From Agapanthus africanus (Eukaryota; Streptophyta; Magnoliopsida; Asparagales; Amaryllidaceae): a DNA stretch of 64,000 nt. The notes under the pieces are model-generated. The model saw only the letters and a program-made list of their open reading frames with translations. It was not told where the DNA came from and made no database searches. This document shows, one piece after another, positions 12,301 through 23,777 of the stretch (position 1 is its first letter; each line of letters opens with the position of its first letter). The translations under genes were made by a program, and so were the position numbers. The stretch spans positions 697,264,761-697,328,760 of the forward strand of contig CM057339.1 of NCBI GenBank assembly GCA_030015575.1. Direction: 5' to 3'.

Positions 12301-13429
12301 TTTACGTGTCGATGCTAGGCACGGGTTTTCATGATGTTTTTCCATGATATTGTTTATATCCTCATACTTGCATACATGATGCTTATCGTCAGTAGGTGAC
12401 GAGTGGACGGGGTCCACATACATTACAGACTGGATTTACACTTATCATACTTCATTTGTATATATAACAGGGTATGAGGGCGCTGTTATATATACCCTTA
12501 CACCAATATTAGTGGTATGGGACGCTAATATATGTGTATTGATATCATTGATATTTCATCATATTTACTTCATGCAGACATACCTTACACTGATGACATG
12601 TTATTACCTGAGTACCTGGCACCGCATACATATTTAGATGTTACCTTGCCACCTTATCTTACTTCAGATGTACTCTTGTGGATTATATTACTGATCGTTG
12701 ACTTAGGATTATGTCTTGCATTCGGTTTCTGCTTGTAGATATTTCTATTCACGAGTTGGCAACTCACCCCCGTTGTGCCACAGTTCTTGCAGGTTCTGCC
12801 GTACAGGTTCTATTGCGGCATTTCTGGCACACTGCCTTCTTGCGGGTGATTTGCTTTGGTAGGTGGATTCTTTCGTATCAAGAATCACTATCTTATTCAC
12901 GTATTTCATTGTATCTAGAAATTGTCCATCAACCAAAACTTGTATATTCTTTCAGACTTAGAGACAGTATTGTATTATTCGACCTTAGAGTCGCGCTTAG
13001 TAGTATTGTTGTTTTTCTTATCGCTTTTGAGTTTTCTTTGGATTTGATCCTCGCCACTTGGCGTTGTATATTATATCTTGTGTGGTTGTGACCGTCGATT
13101 GACGAAGAGCTAGCTCCCGCTTGGGGATGCCTTTATCATTGCATATATATATTGTTATCCATGTTTTTCCCCATTCGGGGCCCGTTTTACAAAAGAAACT
13201 CTGCCGAAATTTTTAGAAAAACTTTACTGTCTTAAAATGCACATTCGGCTTAGTTATTTAAAAACCTTGATTTCAAACCTGTATTTCTTCACTTCTTTAA
13301 ACCGGTTTTCCTTACTTATTCTTAAAAATGGTTTTAGATTTCTGGGCTTTTGGCTTACTTGGATCAGATGGAGTCTTATAGGCTTCATATGGTTCAAGGG
13401 CCAGTCACGTGCTCTTTCGGGTCGTGACA
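9323..13429 (+). repeat. Element C right (3') LTR, 4107 bp
   Basis: Direct copy of 2156-6229, starting TGTAAC and ending GTGACA. High identity to its partner indicates a fairly recent insertion. The extra length comes mainly from one additional minisatellite unit, partly offset by a shorter AT run near 13142. Confidence 0.9.
11956..12292 (+). repeat. Minisatellite inside the right LTR of C
   Basis: The same ~40-bp GCTGACCCGGACTGACGGA-based array as at 4790-5085, with one more unit. It creates a 179-codon low-complexity open frame on the minus strand that is a by-product of the repeat. Confidence 0.85.
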
Positions 13430-13434
13430 TCATA
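13430..13434. other. Target site duplication of element C, right copy
   Basis: TCATA, identical to 2151-2155. Confidence 0.9.
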
Positions 13435-13466
13435 TGCGCACAAATACACGTATGTGATCGAACCCT
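13435..13466 (-). repeat. Element D 5' LTR, segment 2 (32 bp between C and E)
   Basis: The short piece of D's LTR left between the two insertions. Its last five bases, ACCCT (13462-13466), are the left TSD of E. Confidence 0.75.
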
Positions 13467-15683
13467 TGTAGGGTTCCTAAGCACACTAATGGAGTCTCAC
13501 AAGTGATTAAACATAGCCAATTATAATTTTACAAGTGCCGAGAAACCCTAATACGGATCGTTAACTAGATGTGTAGGCTATGCGGTGCAAGTTAACGACT
13601 TTTAACTAAAGGAAAGAAGCTACAACCTTTGTAGATCCGGTCCACCATGTCCTAGGCTCCATGATGAGGTCCCTCCACTGTCCAAATCAAATCCATGACT
13701 CTAGCATCGACTTCATCGGAGAAATAGGCGGGCTTGGTCGTCGGCTTCGATGCCGAAGATGATCTACGTCGAGGCATCACTAGATCAAGCTCCCACTTCA
13801 CCAAGTCATGAAGCTTGTGAAGAAAACACCCTATACTACTTGGCAAGAGGGAGAGGATGAAGAAATAGGAAGTGGGTTCACTTTAGAATTGGATTTCTCA
13901 CTCATTTTGGCTAGTTTCCATTAATGGTTGCAAGTTTTTTCCTTTTGTTGAAGAAGAAGAAGATGAAGAAAAAGAATATGATAAGTTGTTAAAATATAAA
14001 AATAAAATGATACTTATCATATCTTTAACCTTAGTTAGGTGTAGAGAATAGACCATGGTTAGTTGAATGGTTAGGGTTAGGAGATGAAAACAAAATGGTT
14101 GCTTTGGTCAAAGATGCATGAAGCTACAAGAAGCTTCTAGCATGAATGCAACCATTTAGCTTTTCTTTTCTTTTTCAACCAAAATAAATAGATAAAAGAA
14201 TAATTAAGAAAAAGAAAACCCTAATCATTAACTTAACCATGGTTCAATTCTTTACACAAACCCAAGCTTGCATGTATCATCAAACATGATACAATCTTGT
14301 GCACAAAAGTATATCACATATACAATTTGTGTACATCAAGTGAGAAAATCCTTTCAAAGTGAACCAATACTAGTTAATGCAAAGTAATATATCAAATATA
14401 TAATTATACATTAAATCATCAAATCAACACTTGATTCAATGACCCGGTCATGTCGCATATAACCGACTAGTATCCAATGTATCGACTTATCGAATCAATC
14501 CTTGATTCGATAACTAGGTTATATCGCATATACCAATCGATACATTCATCGTGAGAATGGAATACGGTTCACATACACGCATTATTCTCGGTCCCGCACA
14601 TATCTCATATGCGCTCCTATTTCGTTTCGCTTGAGCCAGGAAACCTCTGTGTAGGACTCTAAAGACTCGTCAATACGCCGGCAGCAGATGATGATCATAT
14701 CAAACACCCACAAGCCGCAAGCGGTCTGCTAAACGTAACGGCCACCCGGGTACTGAGCGATCAGAAGAACGACGAGCAAGCCCGCTCACACTCCTGTGAA
14801 TCCAACCAGTAACACTTACCGTACAGTCCGGTCTGTTCGTCTGATATGTCGCATATCTCGCCTAGGGGTGGTAAACGTCAGACCCCAGTAGCTCGATAAG
14901 TCATGCCGACGTGAAGTCCATGACATGTGTGAAACTACTGATAACACTTACCAGTAGGTCACTGCAACCCTGGCCAGAGATTTCCTGTTATGGCCAGTCG
15001 AGCATAGCGCAACATCAACCCCCAATACCGGGAGAGACGAATCCCCTCCTATCGCTCATTGCCTCCATGTGAATCGGGACTGTGCCCAGAAACCACCTGT
15101 TTGCACGACTCAGTAGAGCCGTGGTAGGGTGGAAATCAAAGCACAGTGGGAGACACACAAGACTCTATGACGATCTCGGGTCAACAGACTAAGCTGTACC
15201 AGTGTCACCAGAGAACTGCCATCTGACGTGAGGTATAATACCATCTGGGAGTTCTCTGCGAGTCCGTTCAGTGTACCCAGTCTCCACTGAGCACCCGTAT
15301 ACCATCTCCGATGTCAAACACCAATGGATATGGGATCATCCATCGCCCATCGCATGGGTCGAGAAGATATACGCTAGTCTACTCTGGAATATCGATGCCC
15401 CGTCTCGATATTCCCTAGACTAGGAACATTGAAGGATGTACTCATGGACTATCCAGGCCCCACTAGCATGATCTGCATCACAGTCCTGGAAGTCGAGTAC
15501 ACATCCTAAGGGCTTTATCAACATGTAACAGAGAGACAGAAAGTATACACGTTAAGATAAAGAGCAACCAGATAGCGTACTATCATGTCGAGTAAGAAAG
15601 TCCTACCTATATATGTCCCAACATCCACTACAATATACATCCAATGTACAATAATGGCATCTAGGGCATACATATAACTAACA
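13467..15683 (-). repeat. Element E 3' LTR (left, antisense)
   Basis: Begins TGTAGGG and ends AACA, with the antisense PPT following. It is nearly identical to 21555-23772. A 64-codon frame on the sense strand (13652-13846) recurs in the other LTR. It has no family resemblance and is probably chance. Confidence 0.9.
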
Positions 15684-15684
15684 A

Positions 15685-15694
15685 TCTCCCACTT
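15685..15694 (-). other. Polypurine tract of element E
   Basis: The sense strand reads AAGTGGGAGA immediately before the LTR, the same tract as in A (33836-33845) and B (63207-63216). Confidence 0.8.
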
Positions 15695-15696
15695 GC

Positions 15697-18427
15697 ACTA
15701 GGGCCTTCTATAGCAGTAGTTGTAGTATCTAATACTCAACCATCCCCTAAAGGTCTCTCTTTGGAAAAATGCCTTTGTGAGTGGATCCACCGTGTTGTCC
15801 TCTGAGTTTACTCTCCTTACCTCGATCATCCTGGAGGACATCTATCTCCATGATCAGGTGATGCTGCCTCAGAATATGTCTGGGTCACTGATGGGACCAT
15901 GGTTCCTTGGCCAAAGCCACACTTCCATTGTCATACAATGGTAGGAACCTAGTTCATCTTATGAACCAATATACACCCAAACTTCCTCTTTGGTAGTATC
16001 CTTAATAGTGATGTTACCAGCCTTCATCGTCTAGTTTGCCACGGTATCTAGCTTGGAACTTTTCCAACATACCGTTCCTTTACCGAGGGTAAAGACAATG
16101 CCTGGGACTGACATTCTGTCATCCTTATCACTCTGGAACTTTTCCAGTGATTCTCCCAGGATCGAGAAGGTATCACCTTTATCTTATTTGGAGAATCCTT
16201 GTGATAATAGGAGATTGACCGATCGTAGTATAGGAAACTCTTTTCCTATCTAGAGTATGTCATCTACGTACTCTACGAGGATCACCACCATACTCCCTAC
16301 TACCCTTTTGTACATACAAGGTTCATCTACCATTTTGATGAAGTCAAACTCTTTGACTACCACATCAAAACAGATGTTCCAACTCCGCGATGCTTGCTTT
16401 ATTATATAAAGAAACTTGCACACGTTTCCGCTGCTCCCACTGTTTACGAAGCCCTCTGGCTGTGTTCTTATAGACATTCTCTTCTAAATCATTATTTAGA
16501 AAAGTAGTCATGGCACCCAACCACCAGATATCGTAGTCATGGTATGTAGTAATGGCAAGTAGGATCTGGATGGACTTAAGCATAGTCCCCTGAAAAGATT
16601 TCATCATTATCCACGCCTGGTCGATGACGAAAACCTTTAACAAGTCTAGCTTTGAATGTCTCAACCTTTCCATCTACACCAAGTAATCTTCTCAAGATAT
16701 ACTTGCTCCTGATGGGGATTTAACCCTTCAGATATCGCAACCAAAGTTCATACTTTGTTGGTGTATATGGATTCCATCTCAGATTGCTAAGCATCCAGCC
16801 ATTCTTACAGAGTCCCTACTCTTGATGGCCTGCTCGAAACTAGTTGGGTCATCATCTCATGATGCAATCCTTGCTCCCACTGTCATCGAGAAACCAAAGT
16901 ATCTCTCAAGCAGGTGAGGAACCCTGCTAGATCGACGGAGAGGCTGAGGTTCGTCGGGAACTATTGAATACTTTGGTTCTGTCAAATCATCAGCTGCAGT
17001 TTGTATAGCTGGAACATTTCCAGTTCTACATAACTGACCTTGCCTCGAGCTTGTCCGGATTTTGCATTTGACATAGGCCGGACAACCCCAAATCTTAACT
17101 TACTTAAGAGATAGGCTCTTCCCATACCATATCTCATATGGAATGGTAGGCACTGATTTGATTCGAACCTAATTCAATAGGTATGCAGCTTCTCAAGTGC
17201 ACAACCCCAAAAAAAAGGAAATAGGTAACTCAGTAATACTCATCATAGAGCACACGATATCTAATATTGTGCGATTGCTCCACCCTGATACACCGTTGTG
17301 CTGTGGTGTATTCAGAGGAGTAGTACGGAGAGAGAATCTCATTCTCCTTTAGAATGGTCCAGGAATGCCATGCACAAGTATTCTCCTCCCTGATCTCATC
17401 ATAGGACATAATACTTATACCCGGTTATTGGTTCTCTACTTCTAACTTATATTCTGTGAATACCTCAAAAGGTTCGGACTTATGTTTCAACAGGAACATA
17501 TGACTGAATCTTGAGAGATTATCAGAGAATATAATGAAGTATAAAGAACCAGTCCTGGCATGTGTAGACAGGAGACCTTACATACATCATCATGCATCAG
17601 TCCCAAGAGTTTACTAACTCTTTCTCAGTTTTCAGCAAACGGAGCTATGGTCATCTAATCTTTGTGACATGACTGGCAAGTTTCACAAGATGTAAATTCA
17701 AACTAATTTAAATATGCATCTAAAATGTAACTTCAGCCAGTCAGGTCGCATTGATGTGACCTAGTCTACAATACCTCAAGAAGGATCCGTTCATTTCTGA
17801 ACTCTTCCTCTTGTGTGTGTTCTGTATACTAAAGAACTGTAGTTTGATTTAGAACGTCAATGCTTTTAGACAACGTTCCTGAACCGATCAACTTTTGATA
17901 TAGGAAATGTTCAAAACATTATCCATCAATACAAAATTTTATCATTTCTTTACTAATAAAGAGACTGATATGATTTTGTATATCAGGTTCGGTATCTAAT
18001 AGCATTTGTTCAGAATCAATGTATTGGTAATACAGGGTGACAGTGACCAACAGACTTGGCTGCAACACTTGCCCCGTTTTCTGTCTCATGAAACTTATCA
18101 CCCGTTCTCAGTTTTTCTACCTTTTTGTAGCCCTATGTAACAGATTACATATCTGGGATCCTGACCCAGTATCAAATACCCAGGATTCAGAGGATACTGA
18201 GAAACAGTTCTTTGTAATGAACACACCCGAAGGAGATGCATCATATGCACTTTCTTCGTTTGGGCGGCATAGGAATTCTGGTATTCCCTATTTCCTGCTC
18301 TGTCTTATAACAATTATAAGTTGGAGCGGGACCAACTTTCCCCAGCTCAGTATAACAAGCGGGTTCGGTCAATTCATCCATATTATTATCTTGATTAAGG
18401 CGTGATATGGTCGCTACCTGGAGAGAG
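15697..18427 (-). pseudogene. Decayed copia gag-pol of element E
   Basis: Minus-strand remnants of a copia polyprotein in the order expected for an antisense copy: RNase H and RT on the left, integrase and gag to the right. Recognisable RT pieces are at 16250-16477 (peptide ending EYVDDIL, the RT active-site motif) and 16365-16673 (ASRSWNICFD and neighbouring RT N-terminal text matching B). Many frameshifts and stops interrupt it, and no frame longer than about 120 codons survives. The integrase and gag parts (17000-18400) are recognisable mainly by nucleotide alignment to B. At the gag start the base order CGACCATAT suggests that the ATG is lost. Confidence 0.75.
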
Positions 18428-18853
18428 AGAGAAGAGAACACTCTGCGTGCGCTCTTGCAAGATCAGATTGGTTATATATTTTATCTAATCATGATGGCTC
18501 CCACTGTTTTTATCAAATCTTCCTTCAAACCCTAAAAGGAAAGACTAGCCGGGATTAATTACACTCTACAAGTTCGCCAATCTTTCAGCCAGGCCAGTGT
18601 CGGTACTTTGAGGGAGGTTCCCCGTGCTTTCGCACGGACCTAATTACAGTAAACCTCGTTTTCCCAGACGCGTAACCCCGTTGACACCTTTCTAGATACC
18701 TACTTGATCGGCTAATTGTAAAGTGCAAAACTCTCCCAGGAGTAACAATTACTCGCAGTGGGTATCGGGATCCAACTATCATATAGAAGGTATGCAATTT
18801 CATTGCAAATTTCAACACTTGAAACTCCCGATAATGGTTTTTACCCCTAGCAC

Positions 18854-19057
18854 CTATGACCTTGGCTAAGGTCAACAAATCATAGATACTAGTCAAGTTC
18901 TACCAGTCATTTCGTGATTAATTAGACCCACCCACATGACCCTTGGCTAAGGTCAACAAAGCCACATGACTGTCCTAACTAATCGCATCATATGCTGTGT
19001 AGGAAGACATCACTTAGCTACCGCACACTACGCCTCGGCTATGGTCGACAAACGTAG
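18854..19057 (-). other. Three leader hairpins of E with a shared apical motif
   Basis: Sense-strand hairpins are closed by CTATGA/TCATAG (18854-18885), CATG/CATG (18935-18968) and CTACG/CGTAG (19028-19057). All carry an 11-nt apical loop: TTGACCTTAGC in the first two and TCGACCATAGC in the third, between TTTG and CAAGG (CGAGG in the third). The stems differ while the loops match. Confidence 0.6.
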
Positions 19058-21314
19058 CATGAATACTAAGTACTCTACTTCCTAAAATGACGGAGGGTTG
19101 CGGATGGTTTTTATGAAAACCTTTAACGCTTTGAACTTGATCTCGTTGCAGAATCAAATGGTTTTTAAATGGAATGTTTTTGAAGCTTTTCTAGTTTTGC
19201 TAAAGGGGTCACTCCCGGTGAAGGGATCGTCGGCCCTTTCCTCGTCGAATGAGGTGCGGGATATATCATATATATCACTGTGCAAAGCAAAAACTATAGA
19301 AGCAATCAAAAGACAAACCGAGTGTGTAGCATCTGCCAGTTATTGCTAAAGGAGTCACTCCCGGTGAAGGGATCTCGGTCCTTTCCTCATCGAATAAGGT
19401 GCAGGATGTTCTACAAGGAACACCGCGATGCAAAGAAAGAACTGTAGCTACCTGTTTTTATTTTGAAATTCGATTCCACAACATCAGTTAGATTTATTTT
19501 CTTTCATTAATCTCATTAATGAATATCCCATCATTTAAGTCCACCTAATCATCACAGATAAATATAACGTACGCTTATGCCATCCGCATTCGCCTCGATG
19601 TCCCGTCTGCACCGTTAGGTTAGGCAACTAACGGCAGAGCGAGGCAGGGCTTGCGCGGGTGTAAAACATAAGCAACGTCTATATAATATATCATATATAC
19701 AATATATTATATCTATCACAGAACATCATATGATCACATCACAGATAACGCAGCAGAAAATACATATGAAATATTGGATATACTAGGACGTCCGTGTTTT
19801 CAATACGAGCCAGTATAAAACACGGATTCCACGGTCGTGATGAATAGCCAATCCCACACCCCTAGACCCCTACGAGAGTGGCAAGCAACCCTACCAATTC
19901 TAGGGTTAGGAGACCCAGACTCGACTCCTCGAGATGGTCTCCCTCTGGACCCCAGAACCCTGCTCCCCTCCTTGGGTCTATCCTAATGCGGAAACGTAAA
20001 TAATATACAATGGGTGACAACTTCTGCAACCTGGATGTGCCCCAATAAAAGAATATTACATACAAGTTTTTTACATGAATGAAAATGGAAAAACACTCAT
20101 CTCACATAAAACCCCCCGGCTATTCAAATACGACGATCCAATATAACATATCCAGCAACACATAACATCACATGTCATCAACGTAAGTAAATATGCGCAT
20201 CCCAATTGTTGTTGATATATAGCAACGAAACCGGCGACAACACATATTACACTTACGGTCACAGAAAAGAAAGTGTAAAACTACAACAGTTGGAATCCGC
20301 AACCTCCTTAGACATCGCATGCCTGACCAAATGAATTCTTTAGACATCGCATGCCTAACAATTATAAACCCCGTATTTTAGTCTCATTATCGAAAACTCT
20401 TTTCAATATCAAGTCGGGCAATTCAACAAGATTCCCGACATCCTGATCGAATGCTCGTCGCAAACTTTGGTAGGCGGCCGCACCCTCGACGCCGTCGACA
20501 AAGTGCACCAAGGCGGAACACCGCTGCCGCGAGCACCCGAACGGATGCTTTCGGCGACGGGGTTCTCCTACAGTCACTTGGTCGGGGCTATGGAGTGAGG
20601 CTGTCTATTAAGTTTACCCGGCGAGTATCCGCGTACACTACGTGATTGCAACGGACTTTTGATCGCATCAAAATTCCGTGGCAACCGATCAAGTGAGGCT
20701 AAGCTGCTATGTTTATAACATTCATTCAGTTATCTCATAACTGTTTGTGAATTCCAATTATTGTATCACATTCCAGATAAGACAGAAAATGTTAAACTTT
20801 CCGATCGAACAATCGAACACCCAAGTTTTCCCGATCATCCGAATGAAATAAGTTCAAAGACATTCACTTCATGCCTTAGTACCAACGGTCCAGCCGTAGA
20901 AGGGTCAAGCCAACGCCTCACATGTGGCACGCCGTACTGCCCCAAACCCTAAGGTTCAAAGGGCAGTTCAAGATGGTCACATAATCGAGTTAAGGTTTGT
21001 TGTCTTCTAGAGGGACCATCGCGTTACTTGCACTACTTAGAACGTCGTTAAACTACGGAAAAATCCAACAATTGGAAATTTCCCGGCAGGGGAAAAAGTG
21101 GGTATTTATATCCGGTCGAACTTTTTAACATATTCTAAAAATACCCGGAAAAACACATTGACAAAATTAGACAATCCGATTGATACACCGAGTCCCCAAT
21201 ACAACCCAGAAAATTCAACTCTTGAAAAAATATTAAAAAATTCCCAGGAAAACCAGCTCTACAAACTAAGAATTACTATGCAAATTTTAACGCAAGAAGA
21301 GACCACATGGCCAT

Positions 21315-21351
21315 GGAACCGCCGCATTAGCCGTGCTAATGCCGCGGTTCC
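21315..21351 (-). other. PBS-proximal long hairpin of element E
   Basis: An 8-bp stem (GGAACCGC / GCGGTTCC), one C-C mismatch, a second perfect 8-bp stem (GCATTAGC / GCTAATGC) and the 3-nt loop CGT. Its near edge is 203 nt from the LTR edge. A, B and D have a hairpin at the same distance. Confidence 0.75.
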
Positions 21352-21540
21352 GCCGCACTTTGGTGGATTCATAGGTACGGGCTTCTCAGTAATTCTTATA
21401 ATCTCCTGCTGGTTTTTCTGCATATTTTTAATCTGGAAAACACCCAGTTTTTCAAAATTGTCCAGAGAGCAAATTTGGGTTTGGGTTTTGATTCGATCGG
21501 ACTTCTAATTCCGTCTACGCATCGCCTAAGGCTCTAGCTA

Positions 21541-21553
21541 GGCTCTGATACCA
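21541..21553 (-). other. Primer binding site of element E
   Basis: The minus strand reads TGGTATCAGAGCC next to the LTR at 21555. Confidence 0.85.
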
Positions 21554-21554
21554 C

Positions 21555-23772
21555 TGTAGGGTTCCTAGGCACACTAATGGAGTCTCACAAGTGATTAAAC
21601 ATGGCCAATTATAATTTTACAAATGCCGAGAAACCCTAATACGGATCGTTAACTAGATGTGTAGGCTATGCGGTGCAAGTTAACGACTTTTAACTAAAGG
21701 AAAGAAGCTAGAACCTTTGTAGATCCGGTCCTCCACGTCCTAGGCTCCGTAATGAGGTCCCTCCGCTGTCCAAATCAAATCCATGACTCTAGCATCGGCT
21801 TCATCGGAGAAATGGACGGGCTTGGTCGTCGGCTTCGATGCCAAAGTTGATCTACGTCGAGGCATCACTAGATCAAGCTCCCACTTCACCAAGTCATGAA
21901 ACTTGTGAAGAAAACACCCTATACTACTTGGCAAGAGGGAGAGGATGAAGAAATAGGAAGTGTGTTCACTTTAGAATTGGATTTCTCACTCATTTTGGCT
22001 AGTTGCCATTAATGGTTGCAAGCTTTTTCCTTTTGTTGAAGAAGAAGAAGATGAAGAAAAAGAATATGATAAGTTGTTAAAATATAAAAATAAAATGATA
22101 CTTATCATATCTTTAACCTTAGTTAGGTGTAGAGAATAAACCATGGTTAGTTGAATGGTTAGGGTTAGGAGATGAAGACAAAATGGTTGCTTTGGTCAAA
22201 GATGCATGAAGCTACAAGAACCTTCTAGCATGAATGCAACCATTTAGCTTTTCTTTTCTTTTTCAACCAAAATAAATAGATAAAAGAATAAGTAAGAAAA
22301 AGAAAACCCTAATCATTAACTTAACCATGATTCAATTCTTTACACAAACCCAAGCTTGCATATATCATCAAACATGATACAATCTTGTGCACAAAAGTAT
22401 ATCACATATACAATTTGTGTACATCAAGTGAGAAAATCCTTTCAAAGTGAACCAATACTAGTTAATGCAAAGTAATATATCAAATATATAATTATACATT
22501 AAATCATCAAATCAACACTTGATTCAATGACCCGGTCATGTCGCATATAACCGACTAGTATCCAATGTATCGACTTATCGAATCAATCCTTGATTCGATA
22601 ACTAGGTTATATCGCATATACCAATCGATACATTCATCGCGAGAATGGAATACGGTATCACATACACGCATTATTCTCGGTCCCGCACATATCTCATATG
22701 CGCTCCTATTTCATTTCGTTTGAGCCAGGAAACCTCTGTGTAGGACTCTAAAGACTCGTCAATACGCCGGCAGCAGATGATGATCATATCAAACACCCAC
22801 AAGCCGCAAGCGGTCTGCGAAACGTAACGGCCACCCGGGTACTGAGCGATCAGAAGAACGACGAGCAAGCCCGCTCACACTCCTGTGAATCCAACCAGTA
22901 ACACTTACCGTACAGTCCGGTCTGTTCGTCTGATATGTCGCATATCTCGCCTAGGGGTGGTAAACGTCAGACCCCAGTAGCTCGATAAGTCATGCCGACG
23001 TGAAGTCCATGAAATGTGTGAAACTACTGATAACACTTACCAGTAGGTCACTGCAACCCTGGCCAGAGATTTCCTGTTATGGCCAGTCGAGCATAGCGCA
23101 ACATCAACCCCCAATACCGGGAGAGACGAATCCCCTCCTATCGCTCATTGCCTCCATGTGAATCGGGACTGTGCCCAAAAACCACCTGTTTGCACGACTC
23201 AGTAGAGCCGTGGTAGGGTGGAAATCAAAGCACAGTGGGAGACACACAAGACTCTATGACGATCTCGGGTCAACAGACTAAGCTGTACCAGTGTCACCAG
23301 AGAACTGCCATCTGACGTGAGGTATAATACCATCTGGGAGTTCTCGGCGAGTCCGTTCAGTGTACCCAGTCTCCACTGAACACCCGTATACCATCTCCGA
23401 TGTCAAACACCAATGGATATGGGATCATCCATCGCCCATCGCATGGGTCGAGAAGATATACGCTAGTCTACTCTGGAATATCGATGCCCCGTCTCGATAT
23501 TCCCTCGACTAGGAACATTGAAGGATGTACTCATGGACTATCCAGGCCCCACTAGCATGATCTGCATCACAGTCCTGGAAGTCGAGTACACATCCTAAGG
23601 GCTTTATCAACATGTAACAGAGAGACAGAAAGTATACACGTTAAGATAAAGAGCAACCAGATAGCGTACTATCATGTCGAGCAAGAAAGTCCTACCTATA
23701 TATGTCCCAGCATCCACTACAATATACATCCAATGTACAGTAATGGCCTCTAGGGCATACATATAACTAACA
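21555..23772 (-). repeat. Element E 5' LTR (right, antisense)
   Basis: Begins TGTAGGG and ends AACA. Flanked on the right by the TSD ACCCT (23773-23777). Partner of 13467-15683. Confidence 0.9.
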
Positions 23773-23777
23773 ACCCT

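Larger units (their letters stand above)
2156..13429 (+). mobile_element. Element C: LARD-like non-autonomous LTR retrotransposon
   Basis: A complete insertion of about 11.3 kb with two direct LTRs (4074 and 4107 bp), a 5-bp TSD (TCATA), a tRNA-Met-type PBS after the left LTR and a G-rich PPT before the right LTR. The orientation is plus. The internal part is only 3.1 kb, and I recognise no gag, protease, integrase, RT or RNase H in it. LTRs above 4 kb with a coding-free interior of about 3 kb fit the published description of LARDs (large retrotransposon derivatives). Assignment to the Ty3/gypsy side rests on LTR style (start TGTAACATTTT, end GGGTCATGACA) and is an inference. The element must have moved with proteins supplied in trans. 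Confidence 0.85.
18428..21540 (-). other. Untranslated leader of element E
   Basis: About 3.1 kb between the PBS and the gag start. It aligns in blocks with the leaders of A and B. It contains a pyrimidine tract plus CAG at the gag side (sense 18450-18428), three motif-bearing hairpins (18854-18885, 18935-18968, 19028-19057) and a long PBS-proximal hairpin (21315-21351). No coding sequence is recognised. Confidence 0.7.
13467..23772 (-). mobile_element. Element E: complete but decayed antisense Ty1/copia retrotransposon
   Basis: A 10.3-kb insertion in reverse orientation with LTRs of 2217 bp (13467-15683) and 2218 bp (21555-23772). The TSD is ACCCT (13462-13466 and 23773-23777). The antisense PPT is at 15685-15694 and the antisense PBS at 21541-21553. 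Between them lie decayed pol and gag (about 15700-18420) and a leader of about 3 kb. The LTR sense start contains the ATGCCCTAG block of Angela-type LTRs. The LTRs differ at only a small number of sites, yet the coding region is full of stops, so the copy was probably already defective when it inserted or was moved in trans. Confidence 0.9.

Noticed and set aside
13652..13846. 64-codon frame kept in both LTRs of E (also 21740-21934)
   Set aside because: Similarity follows from LTR identity; no ortholog or domain is recognised and no proof of translation.
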